Shown: positions 42,922 to 51,032, counted from the stretch's first letter. The stretch is DNA of 64,000 nucleotides from Anaerotruncus colihominis (GCA_025146135.1 CP102255.1:868001-932000); one strand, 5' to 3'. The notes: generated by a model from the letters alone, not told the origin. Program-made: numbers and translations.

Positions 42922-43730
42922 CCAAACACCTCCCTGGCAATCTTCTCGATCTCCTTGCGGAATACCCGGCTGTCCTTCATGGATAGGTCCGCCAGCAGGT
43001 TGCCGGCCAGATACTGTCCCTCCAGCTCCGCCGAATGGGGCAGCGTGAAGGCCACTGTCCCCAGCGCCTGACTCATGTGATCCCCGGCCTGCTGGGACTT
43101 TACATTGCTGGCGGTCTTGTACTGCTTGTCCGTATCCCATTTGGCATCCCGCAGGAGGGGAAGTTGGCTGGACAGGTAGCTGATGCTCTTGAGGTCGGCG
43201 TTGGCCAGCCGCAGGACGGAATCCGCCTCCATGAGCGCCACAGCGGAGAGGATGTCGTTGGCGATGTAACTGCCGCAGTCAATGACCACATAAGGAGCGA
43301 TCTCCCGCAGGCAGTCGATGAGCTCCCGCGCCTGCACCTCGTTGTAAGGCGGGTAGGTGTACTCATTCTCTCCCTTGAGCATCCCCAGCATGGTGAGGTA
43401 ACCCAGGCGTTTGTGGGTGACCAGGTTGTTCTTGACCAGATTCTCCGACACATGGGCGGCGGCCAACACGCTCCCGAGGGAACGCTCGCACTCCAGATCT
43501 GCCGCCGGGCAGATACAGGGAAGCATTGGGGCTGTCATGTCGCAGAGAAGGAGGATCACATTCCGGCGCTTGTCGGCCAGATACTTGGCCAGCCGCACGG
43601 CCACGGTGGTCTTGCCGCTGCCGGGGCTGCCCCACACCGCCAGCACCCCGCCGCTCTGATCCTCCTGCTCACAGGCGTCCTCCTGGCCACTTCCTCGGGA
43701 AAAAATACCCGCTTTCTTGAAGTTCAGCAT
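42915..43730 (-). CDS. tadZ: TadZ/CpaE-like P-loop protein
   Basis: A 271-residue MinD/ParA-like protein. The deviant Walker A is GSPGSGKTT (near residues 34-42), followed by NVILLLCDMTAPM and the strand YVVIDCGSYIANDILSAV. TadZ places the pilus machine in the cell and is the usual partner of TadA. The start one base after the CpaB stop and the overlap with tadA show a tight operon. Its C-terminus (EVFGC) has no tail motif. Confidence 0.8.
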   Translation of the reverse strand: MLNFKKAGIFSRGSGQEDACEQEDQSGGVLAVWGSPGSGKTTVAVRLAKYLADKRRNVILLLCDMTAPMLPCICPAADLECERSLGSVLAAAHVSENLVKNNLVTHKRLGYLTMLGMLKGENEYTYPPYNEVQARELIDCLREIAPYVVIDCGSYIANDILSAVALMEADSVLRLANADLKSISYLSSQLPLLRDAKWDTDKQYKTASNVKSQQAGDHMSQALGTVAFTLPHSAELEGQYLAGNLLADLSMKDSRVFRKEIEKIAREVFGC

Positions 43731-44575
43731 CAGGCCACCTCCTCGGTTTTCGCGGGCGCCTCCGTTTCTGCGGTTTCGCTGGAGTCAGCGGCGGGTTCGG
43801 ACTCTGCGGGATTCTCCTGTGGTTTCTCCTCGGGGTCCGGCTCCGGGGGATACAATTCCAGAATGATCTCGTCTTGAGAGGTCAGGAACTTGTCGGCATT
43901 CTCCCGGTCGCCCCGGTAGACCAGCGCCAGATGGATGGTCCCCTCGGCCTCCAGCTCGGCCAACACTTTGGCCTGCTCGGGGGACACCAGCAGGGTGACA
44001 GTATCGGGCAGTTCCTTGTCATCCTCCTCGTCCACAGGCTCACCGGTGTTGGCGTCATAGCCGGAGGAGGCGGTAACACTGATAATCTCCACATACTGCA
44101 GCTCAGCGGGGACAACGGTCTGGCCCTGCTGCTTGTAGTCCGGGGCGATCACCGACACAATGTCGCCGCTCTGCAGCTTGCCGGAGAGCCCCTCCGCAAA
44201 ACTTTTGATGGACACGGAGATGGCCTGCTGGCTCCCGTCCAGGCTGTACAGGTAGGCGTTTTCCGCTGCTGGGGCGTCTGAGAGTTTGGAAGGGATGATA
44301 TAGTCGCCCACAGCCAGATCCGCAGTAGCGTATTTACCCACGGCGCTCTCTTTCTGCCGAAGGACATCCTCTGGGAGATTATAGCCGCCCACCTCCACGA
44401 TCTGAACCATGCTCTCGGTGATCTCATCGCCGGCCCGGATGGGCTGGACTACCCGCACGATCTCAGCTTTCTGGCTGACGCTCTGGTTGAACAGCGGGGT
44501 CAGACCGAAGCAGATCAGCAGGGAGAGCAGGATGCAGATTACACCGACCACGGTGCGATTTTTCAAAAAACTCAT
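43730..44575 (-). CDS. cpaB: CpaB/RcpC-like SAF-domain protein
   Basis: A 281-residue protein with one N-terminal membrane segment (residues 8-27), then a SAF domain (VVQPIRAGDEITESMVQIVEVGG, then KYATADLAVGDYI) and a C-terminal RcpC region (LSGKLQSGDIVSVIAPD, VTLLVSPEQAKVLAEL). The last 45 residues are a Glu/Pro/Ala-rich extension. CpaB acts in pilus biogenesis at the envelope; in Firmicutes there is no outer membrane, so a wall role is likely. Confidence 0.85.
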   Translation of the reverse strand: MSFLKNRTVVGVICILLSLLICFGLTPLFNQSVSQKAEIVRVVQPIRAGDEITESMVQIVEVGGYNLPEDVLRQKESAVGKYATADLAVGDYIIPSKLSDAPAAENAYLYSLDGSQQAISVSIKSFAEGLSGKLQSGDIVSVIAPDYKQQGQTVVPAELQYVEIISVTASSGYDANTGEPVDEEDDKELPDTVTLLVSPEQAKVLAELEAEGTIHLALVYRGDRENADKFLTSQDEIILELYPPEPDPEEKPQENPAESEPAADSSETAETEAPAKTEEVA

Positions 44576-44622
44576 ACTGGCATTTCCTCCTTGATTTCAT
44601 GTTGGGTCGGAAAGTCCGGGCA

Positions 44623-44751
44623 TTACGCCCGGACCGATCTGGCCCTTCTGCTCCGCTTCAACCGGGGCAGAAGAATGGCGGCCGCCGTCAGGGGCAGGGT
44701 CACGCCAACGATGGTGAGCACAGTCTTTCTCGTTACATGGAACTTCTTCAT
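44623..44751 (-). CDS. Tiny basic membrane peptide, 42 aa
   Basis: An ATG at 44751 follows GGAGGTTGACTGCT at good spacing; the frame stops at 44623. The product has a basic start (MKKFHVTRKT), one hydrophobic segment (VLTIVGVTLPLTAAAILLP) and a very basic end (KRSRRARSVRA). It lies between the prepilin peptidase and cpaB genes. Size, topology and RBS suggest a genuine small membrane protein of the pilus operon; no family known to me. Confidence 0.5.
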   Translation of the reverse strand: MKKFHVTRKTVLTIVGVTLPLTAAAILLPRLKRSRRARSVRA

Positions 44752-44756
44752 AGCAG

Positions 44757-45176
44757 TCAACCTCCAAAACAGTATAGTGCGGCAAAGCCGATGGATAAAA
44801 ATGGTCCCAGCGGTAGCGCCGCCCGTGTCATTGCGGGTAGCGGATGATGAATGAATTTTTGAAATAACATAGCGGTGCAGAAATACAGCACCGCCAGCAG
44901 CAGACCCAGCGCCATCCCCCAGATCCCCCGCCAAAAGCCCAGCACAAAGCCGGCCGCAGCAGTGAGTTTGATGTCGCCGCCGCCCATGCACTCCGGCCGG
45001 ATCAGGGCGGCAATCAGCAGGGGCAGAGCCGCCAGCACTCCAAAAAACTGGGCGGGGCTGAAGGAGATCAGCCCCGCCGCGGCGGTCAAAAGACAGAGGA
45101 AATCCGGGATAGTACGCTTGCGGCAGTCCACCGCAGAGGCAGCGGCCAGTGCCGTGAGAAACAGGAACGCCTGCAC
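44757..45176 (-). CDS. Prepilin peptidase (A24, CpaA/TadV-like)
   Basis: A 139-residue integral membrane protease with the two catalytic Asp motifs of the A24 family: VDCRKRTIPDFL near residues 16-27 and GGGDIKL near 65-71. It has four or five hydrophobic segments. Such enzymes cleave Flp-type prepilins at the inner membrane. GTG start, overlapping region after the pilin-like gene. The substrate here is probably the pilin-like proteins with RGEGYID motifs in this locus. Confidence 0.85.
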   Translation of the reverse strand: MQAFLFLTALAAASAVDCRKRTIPDFLCLLTAAAGLISFSPAQFFGVLAALPLLIAALIRPECMGGGDIKLTAAAGFVLGFWRGIWGMALGLLLAVLYFCTAMLFQKFIHHPLPAMTRAALPLGPFLSIGFAALYCFGG

Positions 45177-45182
45177 CGGGTA

Positions 45183-45446
45183 TCAGCCCTTGTAGTCAAA
45201 CATTTCCTCTACGCGCTCGGTCACGGTGGGCAGGACGGTGTCCCCGAACAGAGTGTAGAGGCCAGCCAGGAGCAGGGCGCCCAGCACCACGGCAATCAGG
45301 ATCTTGATGGCGGTGTCGATGTAGCCCTCGCCGCGAGTGTTGCAGAGAGGGGCGGACAGGTGGGCACGGGCGCAGGTCATGGCGCAGTGGGCCTTGCAGG
45401 TCATCGTCTTTACGGTGTTGGACATCTTGTTGAACATCTTCTTCAT
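45183..45446 (-). CDS. Flp-pilin-like protein (DUF6133 type)
   Basis: An 87-residue protein with a long basic, Cys-containing leader (to about residue 38, with CKAHCAMTCARAH) followed by RGEGYIDTAIKILIAVVLGAL, one hydrophobic segment and a short tail. A leader before a Glu at about +5 of the hydrophobic stretch is how Flp pilins look. Next to a prepilin peptidase, this is the best candidate for the major pilin. DUF6133 is my best family match. Confidence 0.75.
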   Translation of the reverse strand: MKKMFNKMSNTVKTMTCKAHCAMTCARAHLSAPLCNTRGEGYIDTAIKILIAVVLGALLLAGLYTLFGDTVLPTVTERVEEMFDYKG

Positions 45447-45498
45447 AGAGAGTTCCTCCTCAAAATTTTAGATTGTTGATTGTTGTGTGGTCAGTGGG

Positions 45499-45894
45499 TC
45501 ACATACCCATCTTCTGAGCCTGCTGTGCCGTGGGGTCCGGCGCGGACTGGGGAGAGCGGTTCATCCCCTGCGTCAGTGCCTGCTGGTAGGCGGTCACGAC
45601 AGCCGATTCCAGTTCGGCGCGTGCCTCCCGTGTGTACGGAAAACAGATGTCCTTGATTTCACCCTTGCTGTTGATCTGGCCGGGCATGGATACAAACAGC
45701 CCATTGCTGCCCTCCATGAGCTTGACGCCCCGGACGGCAAAACAGCCGTTGATGTTCAGCGATGCGGTGGCCCGGCAGGGACCGTCAAACTGGATAGAGT
45801 GGATACGGACATCATACTGCATGGGAAGGACAGGAGTATCCTGCTGGGAAACCTCTCCCTGGGGGTTTTCACTTGTGGTCTGCGCTTTTGCCAT
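45499..45894 (-). CDS. spoVG: SpoVG-family protein
   Basis: The core (YDVRIHSIQFDGPCRATASLN, then GCFAVRGVKLMEGSNGLFVSMP and DICFPYTREARAEL) is the SpoVG fold, a small DNA/RNA-binding regulator. Extra residues occur on both sides: an N-terminal 25-residue Gln/Thr-rich stretch and a C-terminal linker ending AQQAQKMGM. RBS GGAGGAACCCACC. SpoVG homologues on ICEs are recurrent in this group; a role in regulation of transfer or in the recipient is unproven. Confidence 0.85.
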   Translation of the reverse strand: MAKAQTTSENPQGEVSQQDTPVLPMQYDVRIHSIQFDGPCRATASLNINGCFAVRGVKLMEGSNGLFVSMPGQINSKGEIKDICFPYTREARAELESAVVTAYQQALTQGMNRSPQSAPDPTAQQAQKMGM

Positions 45895-45948
45895 GGTGGG
45901 TTCCTCCTTTTCTGAATATAAAAAATAAGTGGCTTTTCCGCTCTTGGG

Positions 45949-46500
45949 TCACAGGGTCATGGTCATGCCTGATTCCTGCTCCGGGGCTTTCAGTTGGACG
46001 GGGACGATAGCTGTGCGGTCCACATAGTAGAACTCGCTGCCGGAATCGTCGTAGAGTTCGACAAGGTCTGAGATGGCCAGCGGCTGTCCGTCGCTGCCCA
46101 GGGACCTGCGACAGAATGCCTCCCAGATCCCATCCAGACTGTTGGTGCTGACAGTGCCGTCAAACACTGCCTGGTAACGGGTAAGGTCAGGTCCGCCATA
46201 TTCACCACTCATGCGGTCCAGCCCAATGAAGCGCATGGCGGCGGGAGCTGAGGGGCCGAGCTGCCAGATACGGCAGGATTTCAGGGCTGGCCCGTTGTCT
46301 GCTGCCTTCTGGTATCCACCGCTGGAGAGACGGTCATAGATGCCGTCCTCCCACCGGACAGCCAGCCCCTTCCTTGCCAGCCAGTCCTCCAACTCCTCAC
46401 GGCGGAACATGGAGTCCGCCACCACTCCTTGTTCTGTCCTGTAGCCCACTGGATTCCCATAGTAGAGCAGACATCGATTTTTCATTTCCACACTTCGCAT
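45949..46500 (-). CDS. YodL-like domain protein
   Basis: The ATG at 46500, with AAAGGAGATATGCCGCC upstream, gives 183 aa; longer frames overlap the DUF3849 gene. Residues 80-160 follow the YodL pattern: CRIWQLGPSAPAAMRFIGLD, then YQAVFDG, LDGIWEAFCR, ISDLVELYDDSGSEFYYVD. YodL-like domains are common in element proteins with LPD modules. The remaining N-terminal part is unnamed. It ends SGMTMTL, a clear shared tail. Confidence 0.7.
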   Translation of the reverse strand: MRSVEMKNRCLLYYGNPVGYRTEQGVVADSMFRREELEDWLARKGLAVRWEDGIYDRLSSGGYQKAADNGPALKSCRIWQLGPSAPAAMRFIGLDRMSGEYGGPDLTRYQAVFDGTVSTNSLDGIWEAFCRRSLGSDGQPLAISDLVELYDDSGSEFYYVDRTAIVPVQLKAPEQESGMTMTL

Positions 46501-46523
46501 GGCGGCATATCTCCTTTCTGCGG

Positions 46524-47255
46524 TTAAGTCATTTCCATCCCTCCCATGCCTGCGTTCTGCCCTTGAAACTCCTCCAGCTTTTCTCTGGCCCAGCCGGGGA
46601 GGAATTCCTCTTTCAGAACGCCGGTGAAGTCTGTGCGGTTCCATCTGGTCTGCTCTCCATCGCCCAGGCAGGTACAGCGGATAGACCGACCGACAGCGTG
46701 GGGGCTGCATCCAAAGCCGTCATGGGCCAGCCAGAGCTGGTTCTGGGGCGTCCAGCAGGACTCCTTGAGGGTGTCTGGACTGAGCACCAACACCCGGCCC
46801 TCATAGTCCAGAGATTCATAGGAGTTGGGTTCGCAGTGCTCCGGCCCAAATAGTTCCAGCTTGCCGTATGCCTCCCTCACTTGACTGATAAATGCGTCCA
46901 GATACGCCAGGGCGGTGTCCACTTCAAAATAACGGTTATGGGCATCATCGGGTGGGACATAGGCTTTCTTTTGCCATTCTTGGTTTTCCGCGCTGAGCTG
47001 CTCCTTGTAAGGCCCCAGCCTTTCTATCGTGTTGGCCAGGACGAAATTGGTCCGCTTGAAGCCCCACCGTTTCAGCACCATTTGGGATGCTTCCGGCTTT
47101 AATGCGCTGCGGCCGTCGCCATAGACGCGGATGACGGCTTCGATGTCCCGCGCACAGGATACATTGGCGTGGAAACTTGCATCCCAGAGCGCAGCTTCCC
47201 CAAGTCTGTGGGCCTCTGACTGTGAGCCGGGATAGAGGTAGATATCCTGTTCCAT
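46524..47255 (-). CDS. DUF3849 family protein
   Basis: A 243-residue soluble protein. Residues 1-100 follow DUF3849: IYLYPGSQSEAHRLGEAALW, ARDIEAVIRVYGDG, VLKRWGFKRTNFVLANTIE. The family is known only from mobile elements and prophages, with unknown function. The second half (VLVLSPDTLKESCWTPQNQLW) is unnamed. Coupled to YodL-like gene. It ends MGGMEMT; the GGGAGGGATGG codons here may also double as the next gene's ribosome binding site. Confidence 0.75.
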   Translation of the reverse strand: MEQDIYLYPGSQSEAHRLGEAALWDASFHANVSCARDIEAVIRVYGDGRSALKPEASQMVLKRWGFKRTNFVLANTIERLGPYKEQLSAENQEWQKKAYVPPDDAHNRYFEVDTALAYLDAFISQVREAYGKLELFGPEHCEPNSYESLDYEGRVLVLSPDTLKESCWTPQNQLWLAHDGFGCSPHAVGRSIRCTCLGDGEQTRWNRTDFTGVLKEEFLPGWAREKLEEFQGQNAGMGGMEMT

Positions 47256-47265
47256 CTTGCCTCCT

Positions 47266-47685
47266 TTACGGCAGGCGCCATTTGCCCGCTGGGGGGATCG
47301 TCAGCGGGCTGATGCCCAGCTCATTGAGCAGGCAGCAAAGCTCCACCGAAAGCTCCCGCAGTTCCTCCGTTGAGGGGACGATGATGAGCGCTCCATCCGC
47401 GGCCAGAACCGCGACTTCTTCTCCCACGGGGATAGATGCCTCGGATAACAGTGCGGCGGGCAGATTGAGTTCCATACCGCTGCTGGTGTATCCGGTACAC
47501 TCAGCGTCGTCACAGGTTCTGGTCACCAGGAGTCTGTTTGCGTCACAGTCGCAGATGTACTGGTTCGCTGGGGTGGTGATGGGAACTTCTTCCCCCGGCT
47601 CATAGCCCATTCCGCGCATGAAAAATGCAGGCAGGGTCAGAGACCCGTCTACACCGACCCGAACCGTTGTATGGATCTTACTCAT
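47266..47685 (-). CDS. AbrB/SpoVT-like DNA-binding protein (139 aa)
   Basis: The ATG at 47685 lies inside the end of the upstream gene, with GCAGGAGG 9 bases before it. It begins SKIHTTVRVGVDGSLTLP, the swapped-hairpin AbrB-type start, and has a second similar unit (GYTSSGMELNLPAALLSEASIPVGEEVAVLAADGAL). Both look like transition-state-regulator barrels. The last 40 residues are helical. No tail motif. It pairs with the similar 180-residue protein just upstream. Confidence 0.7.
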   Translation of the reverse strand: MSKIHTTVRVGVDGSLTLPAFFMRGMGYEPGEEVPITTPANQYICDCDANRLLVTRTCDDAECTGYTSSGMELNLPAALLSEASIPVGEEVAVLAADGALIIVPSTEELRELSVELCCLLNELGISPLTIPPAGKWRLP

Positions 47686-48220
47686 CGCCGTGTTCCTCCT
47701 GCCCATTGCATGCGGTGCGTTCTCCGTAGATGAGATTCCCCACCATCAGCTGTTCCTCCAGCTCGCCCAGGCAGATTCCGGCTTCACCCAGCATCTCCAG
47801 CAGGTAGGGAGGCACATCCCGCAGGTCATGGTCATATCCGGCCTCGGCAATGGTGACGGTCTTTTCTTCGTCATCCACATAGACACAGAGCTTGGCCCCG
47901 GCAGGGATGCCGGCTTCTTCCCGCAGGTAGTCTGGCAGTTCCAGCATGCCGTCCTCCAGATCATCGAATGGGCAGCCATCCTCGCAGTCATCACAGGTGC
48001 CACAGACTCTGGCCAGATGGACGGTGAGCTCCGTGGCCAGCCGGTGCAGGGCATCCATCGCCTGGATCAGTTCCATGGTGGTCATTTGCTTTTTCAGAAC
48101 GACCACCGCGCTGTCCAGCGTGTGGATCTCGACCTTTTCTCCGCCCTCAAAGCCACTGATCTTGAACGCTCCGCCGGGAATCAAAAGAGTACCATTGTTT
48201 ATCTGTTTGTTGAATTTCAT
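47678..48220 (-). CDS. AbrB/SpoVT-like protein with a Cys cluster, 180 aa
   Basis: Begins MKFNKQINNGTLLIPGGAF and contains two AbrB-like strands (GGEKVEIHTLDSAVVVLKK and GAKLCVYVDDEEKTVTIAE). Between them lies a CGTCDDCEDGC cluster, four Cys in 11 residues, which might hold zinc or an iron-sulfur centre. The RBS is GGAGAAGAAG. It overlaps the start of the next AbrB-like gene, so the two are probably co-expressed and could form a heteromer. Confidence 0.65.
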   Translation of the reverse strand: MKFNKQINNGTLLIPGGAFKISGFEGGEKVEIHTLDSAVVVLKKQMTTMELIQAMDALHRLATELTVHLARVCGTCDDCEDGCPFDDLEDGMLELPDYLREEAGIPAGAKLCVYVDDEEKTVTIAEAGYDHDLRDVPPYLLEMLGEAGICLGELEEQLMVGNLIYGERTACNGQEEHGDE

Positions 48221-48233
48221 CTTCTTCTCCTTA

Positions 48234-48650
48234 TTACATTGAAATTGTAGAACGGGCTGGATTGGATGCTCCCGGCCATTCCTGTCCTTGTTGGGCAGCC
48301 AGCCCGTCCCGGAAGGCTGTCAGATCTTCTCCTGTCGGCGTATAGCGTCTTGCTTCAAGGGCGGCCATCAGCGCATAGGTCTGGCCAACCTCGGACAGCA
48401 GTGCCCGAAGATCGTCCGCAACCATATCCGTCCCCATCCGGCGGAGCTGCACGGTAAAGGTGATTCGGTAATGCGGCTGGCCGGGGATGCTGTCGATCCG
48501 CATATCCATTCCCAAGTTGGAATCGTGTTGCGGGCGGATATAGACCTGACCCACTACGCTGGGGCAGACCTGAAGGCGGCCCTGACTCATTTCCTCAATC
48601 AGCTGAGCCGCCTGCTGGAGCTTTTCCAGTTCAGAGAGCTGTTCATCCAA
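48234..48650 (-). CDS. Hypothetical helical protein, 138 aa
   Basis: I choose the TTG at 48650 with GGGGGTGAGG upstream; it overlaps the end of the Dam gene by 8 bases, and earlier starts lie deeper in that gene. The product starts DEQLSELEKLQQAAQLIEE (a predicted coiled-coil), has a beta-hairpin middle (VVGQVYIRPQHDSNLGMDMRIDSI) and a helical end. No family recognised. It ends ARSTISM, a shared tail. Confidence 0.55.
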   Translation of the reverse strand: MDEQLSELEKLQQAAQLIEEMSQGRLQVCPSVVGQVYIRPQHDSNLGMDMRIDSIPGQPHYRITFTVQLRRMGTDMVADDLRALLSEVGQTYALMAALEARRYTPTGEDLTAFRDGLAAQQGQEWPGASNPARSTISM

Positions 48651-49479
48651 TTGCCTCACCCCCGTTCCAGTCAAACAGCGTCATTTGAGAGGGAACCGCC
48701 CGGCTCCGCTCCCGCAGGTCATAGTTGGCGATAAGCAGTTCCGGGAACTGAGCCCCATTGTCGTACCTCTGCTTGATGTTGTTGATACGGGTGGTTTCCA
48801 TGAGGTAGATGCCTGGCCTGTCGTACAGCCCGCGGACAAAGGCGTCGTCGTTGTAGGAGAGCAGGAATTTGCCCTCGATCCGCATCAGGGCGTCCCGCAG
48901 GCGGATGTGGTCGGCTTCGGTGAAACCGTCTTCACCAATGTTCTGGTAATACCCCTCGGTGGCATGGTAGGGCGGGTCGAGATAGAAAAAGCTCACTGGC
49001 CGGTCATATTGATGGAGCAGTTTTTCAAAGTCCTTGTTCTCAATAACCACCTTGGCAAGCCTCCGGTGGGCCTGCTCGATGAGCGAAAAGTTGCTACGCA
49101 TATCGTGGGGCTGGCTGCCAAAACTGGTCAGCCCGGAGGCGTAGCTGTAGCGGATGAGCTGATAGAACCATGCCGCCCGTTGGACATCGCTGGCGGGGCT
49201 GTCCCGCGCCAAGGCGGAGCGGATGCGGTCAAAGTCCTCCCGTGCGTTGAGTACATACCGCAGAGCCTCCATCAGTTCCTCCGGTTTGTCCCGCACACAG
49301 CGGTACAGGTTGACCAACAGGCCGTTGAAGTCATTGTAGACCTCAAAGTCGTTGCCGGGAGGCTTGTGGAACAGTACCCAGCCCCCGCCGCCGAACACCT
49401 CAATGTACCGCTCATAGTAGAGGGGGAACAGCCGGACGATCAACTCCCGCAGGGCCTTCTTGCCTCCAATCCAGGACAT
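48643..49479 (-). CDS. DNA adenine N6-methyltransferase (Dam/D12 class)
   Basis: A 278-residue enzyme. Motif I is WIGGKKAL (residues 3-10) and EVFGGGG (27-33); the catalytic DPPY motif is at 168-171, in LDPPYHATEGYY. It methylates adenine, usually in GATC-like sites; the target cannot be read from sequence. No cognate nuclease is seen nearby, so protection of the element from host or recipient restriction is likely, complementing the C5 enzyme at 28885. Ends with a polar tail (NGGEAIG). Confidence 0.9.
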   Translation of the reverse strand: MSWIGGKKALRELIVRLFPLYYERYIEVFGGGGWVLFHKPPGNDFEVYNDFNGLLVNLYRCVRDKPEELMEALRYVLNAREDFDRIRSALARDSPASDVQRAAWFYQLIRYSYASGLTSFGSQPHDMRSNFSLIEQAHRRLAKVVIENKDFEKLLHQYDRPVSFFYLDPPYHATEGYYQNIGEDGFTEADHIRLRDALMRIEGKFLLSYNDDAFVRGLYDRPGIYLMETTRINNIKQRYDNGAQFPELLIANYDLRERSRAVPSQMTLFDWNGGEAIG

Positions 49480-49487
49480 GAAACTGT

Positions 49488-49820
49488 TCAGGGCGTATCA
49501 CCCCCATCCAGCGGCAGGCGGGTCTGTGCGGTATCCTCTCGCTCCAGAGTCCGATCCAGTCCCCGGATGGCGGCCGCGATTCCGCTGATCCGCCTGGTCA
49601 GATGGGCGATGGTGGCCCGCACCTCCTGGTCCGTGGCGGCATAGAAGTATCCACTCCCGTTGCTGGCGATGGGGACGCCATCCCGCCGCAGGGCATTGAC
49701 CATGTGTCGAACCTGAATCCCTTTGATGCCGAAGGTCAGTTCCAACTCCCGGCTGGTGGCGGCGTTGAGAGCTCCCATGTGGTACTGCTCCAGATATTCC
49801 GCCAGCCGTTCTTTCTCCAT
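49488..49820 (-). CDS. Small winged-helix regulator-like protein, 110 aa
   Basis: AAAGGAGGCATTC precedes the ATG. A compact helix-turn-helix (EYLEQYHMGALNAATSRELELTFGIKGIQVRHMVNALRRDGVPIASNGSGYFYA) reads as a winged helix with its wing at residues 50-65. The C-terminal helix (HLTRRISGIAAAIRGLD) may be a dimerisation segment. It sits just after a strong terminator and before the Dam gene, so it may control this downstream cluster. Confidence 0.7.
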   Translation of the reverse strand: MEKERLAEYLEQYHMGALNAATSRELELTFGIKGIQVRHMVNALRRDGVPIASNGSGYFYAATDQEVRATIAHLTRRISGIAAAIRGLDRTLEREDTAQTRLPLDGGDTP

Positions 49821-49860
49821 GAATGCCTCCTTTCCGGGCCTGTTTTCCGAAAAAGGGCAT

Positions 49861-49900
49861 AAAAAGAAGGGGCCGTTTTCCCCTTTCGGAAAACGGCCCC
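49861..49900 (-). terminator. Strong intrinsic terminator before the HTH gene
   Basis: GGGGCCGTTTTCC and GGAAAACGGCCCC form a 13-bp stem around GAAAGG on the minus strand, followed by TTCTTTTT. It closes the 58.4-50.0 kb cargo operon; genes below it must be restarted. Confidence 0.85.
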
Positions 49901-49994
49901 TGTGTCATATTCTATATCCTGTTTTTACTTCATCGAATCACCCCCAGCTCCCGCAGCGGACAGATGCGGTTTTTGTGACTTGGCAATAGATCGG

Positions 49995-51032
49995 CTATAT
50001 TGACAGAGCGGGACTGTGGTGCTCAGGCTGGCTATACTCATACCGGCGCTCTCCACCGTTCCAGGCTACATAGCCGTGGTCGGTGGTCGAGAGGCCATAT
50101 TGACCCATATTGGCCTCTGCGTAGGCAGCCCCGTCAAAGGCGTCTGTTATCAGTCTGCTGGGCGGGATCACGCCGTTTCGGACCGCAAGTTCCCGCCCGT
50201 ATGCGGCCAAGTCCATGCCGCGGGGGAAGAACTCATAGTGCTGGAGATTCTGGGCGAGATCCAGAGCCAAATCCAGCCGGTGGCAGTCCTCCAGCTCCAG
50301 CACCGCCTGCCATTTGTCCAACCAGTGGGGTGCCCCCTGACCCTGTTCCGCCCAAACATAACCGAAGTCAATGGCATGGCGAACCAGTTCGCTGGCTGAG
50401 TCGTACTGGTCGAGAATACCCGTCAGCTGGGGCAGGCAGCAGTCCACCTCCAGCGCGATGCACTCGCTGAGGCTCTCTGCCTGTAGCGAGTCCAGCCCCA
50501 GCAGGAGTTCGTCCGGATGGTTTGAGTCGATATACTCGCCGGAATCCGGGAAGCCAACCCAAATCCCCTCCATATTGCTCCGGCTGGCCAGTTTAACTCG
50601 TATGGCATAGTCACCGGCGACCGGCTGGAGGGTGGGATCTTCCTCTACGAAGGGATCTGCCAGTTTGATGTTCCGCACATAGTGACCGTTACAAAAGGCT
50701 CCATTCTGCGACTGGTGGTAGGCGGCCCCCAAATGCTCCGCATTCAGGAATGGACGGGCGGCATCCGAGGAACACTCTATGCTCTCCATGACAAATTTTC
50801 CAAGCGCGGCCTCGTCTCCCGCGCCATAGAAGAGGTCGTAACAGTCCAGTTGGGACGCAATCCGCATCACATGGCCGATCTCTTGGGGCTTCTCCAACTC
50901 CATCGCCCCTTGGAACAGGATCTTTTCTTTCTCTGTCATATTGGAAAAGCGCCGCTCCAGCCAGTCATGCTCCGATTTTGTAACATAGAAGCCGTCCAGC
51001 TTGTCAAAGAGGGCGGCGTTTTGATCTGACAT
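49995..51032 (-). CDS. ArdA-like cargo protein, 345 aa
   Basis: One of four related genes here. After an N-terminal block with LDGFYVTKSEHDWLERRFSN and EKILFQGAMELEKPQEIGHVM, the C-terminal half has the pattern ADYAIRVKLAS-like (GDYAIRVKLASRSNMEG), LDLALDLAQNLQHYEF, and a GYVAWNG end. The combined style resembles antirestriction ArdA-type repeats, which mimic DNA to block type I restriction enzymes. Net charge is strongly acidic, as expected for a DNA mimic. It ends HSPALSI, like the shared tail. The ArdA call is from remembered family style. Confidence 0.55.
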   Translation of the reverse strand: MSDQNAALFDKLDGFYVTKSEHDWLERRFSNMTEKEKILFQGAMELEKPQEIGHVMRIASQLDCYDLFYGAGDEAALGKFVMESIECSSDAARPFLNAEHLGAAYHQSQNGAFCNGHYVRNIKLADPFVEEDPTLQPVAGDYAIRVKLASRSNMEGIWVGFPDSGEYIDSNHPDELLLGLDSLQAESLSECIALEVDCCLPQLTGILDQYDSASELVRHAIDFGYVWAEQGQGAPHWLDKWQAVLELEDCHRLDLALDLAQNLQHYEFFPRGMDLAAYGRELAVRNGVIPPSRLITDAFDGAAYAEANMGQYGLSTTDHGYVAWNGGERRYEYSQPEHHSPALSI

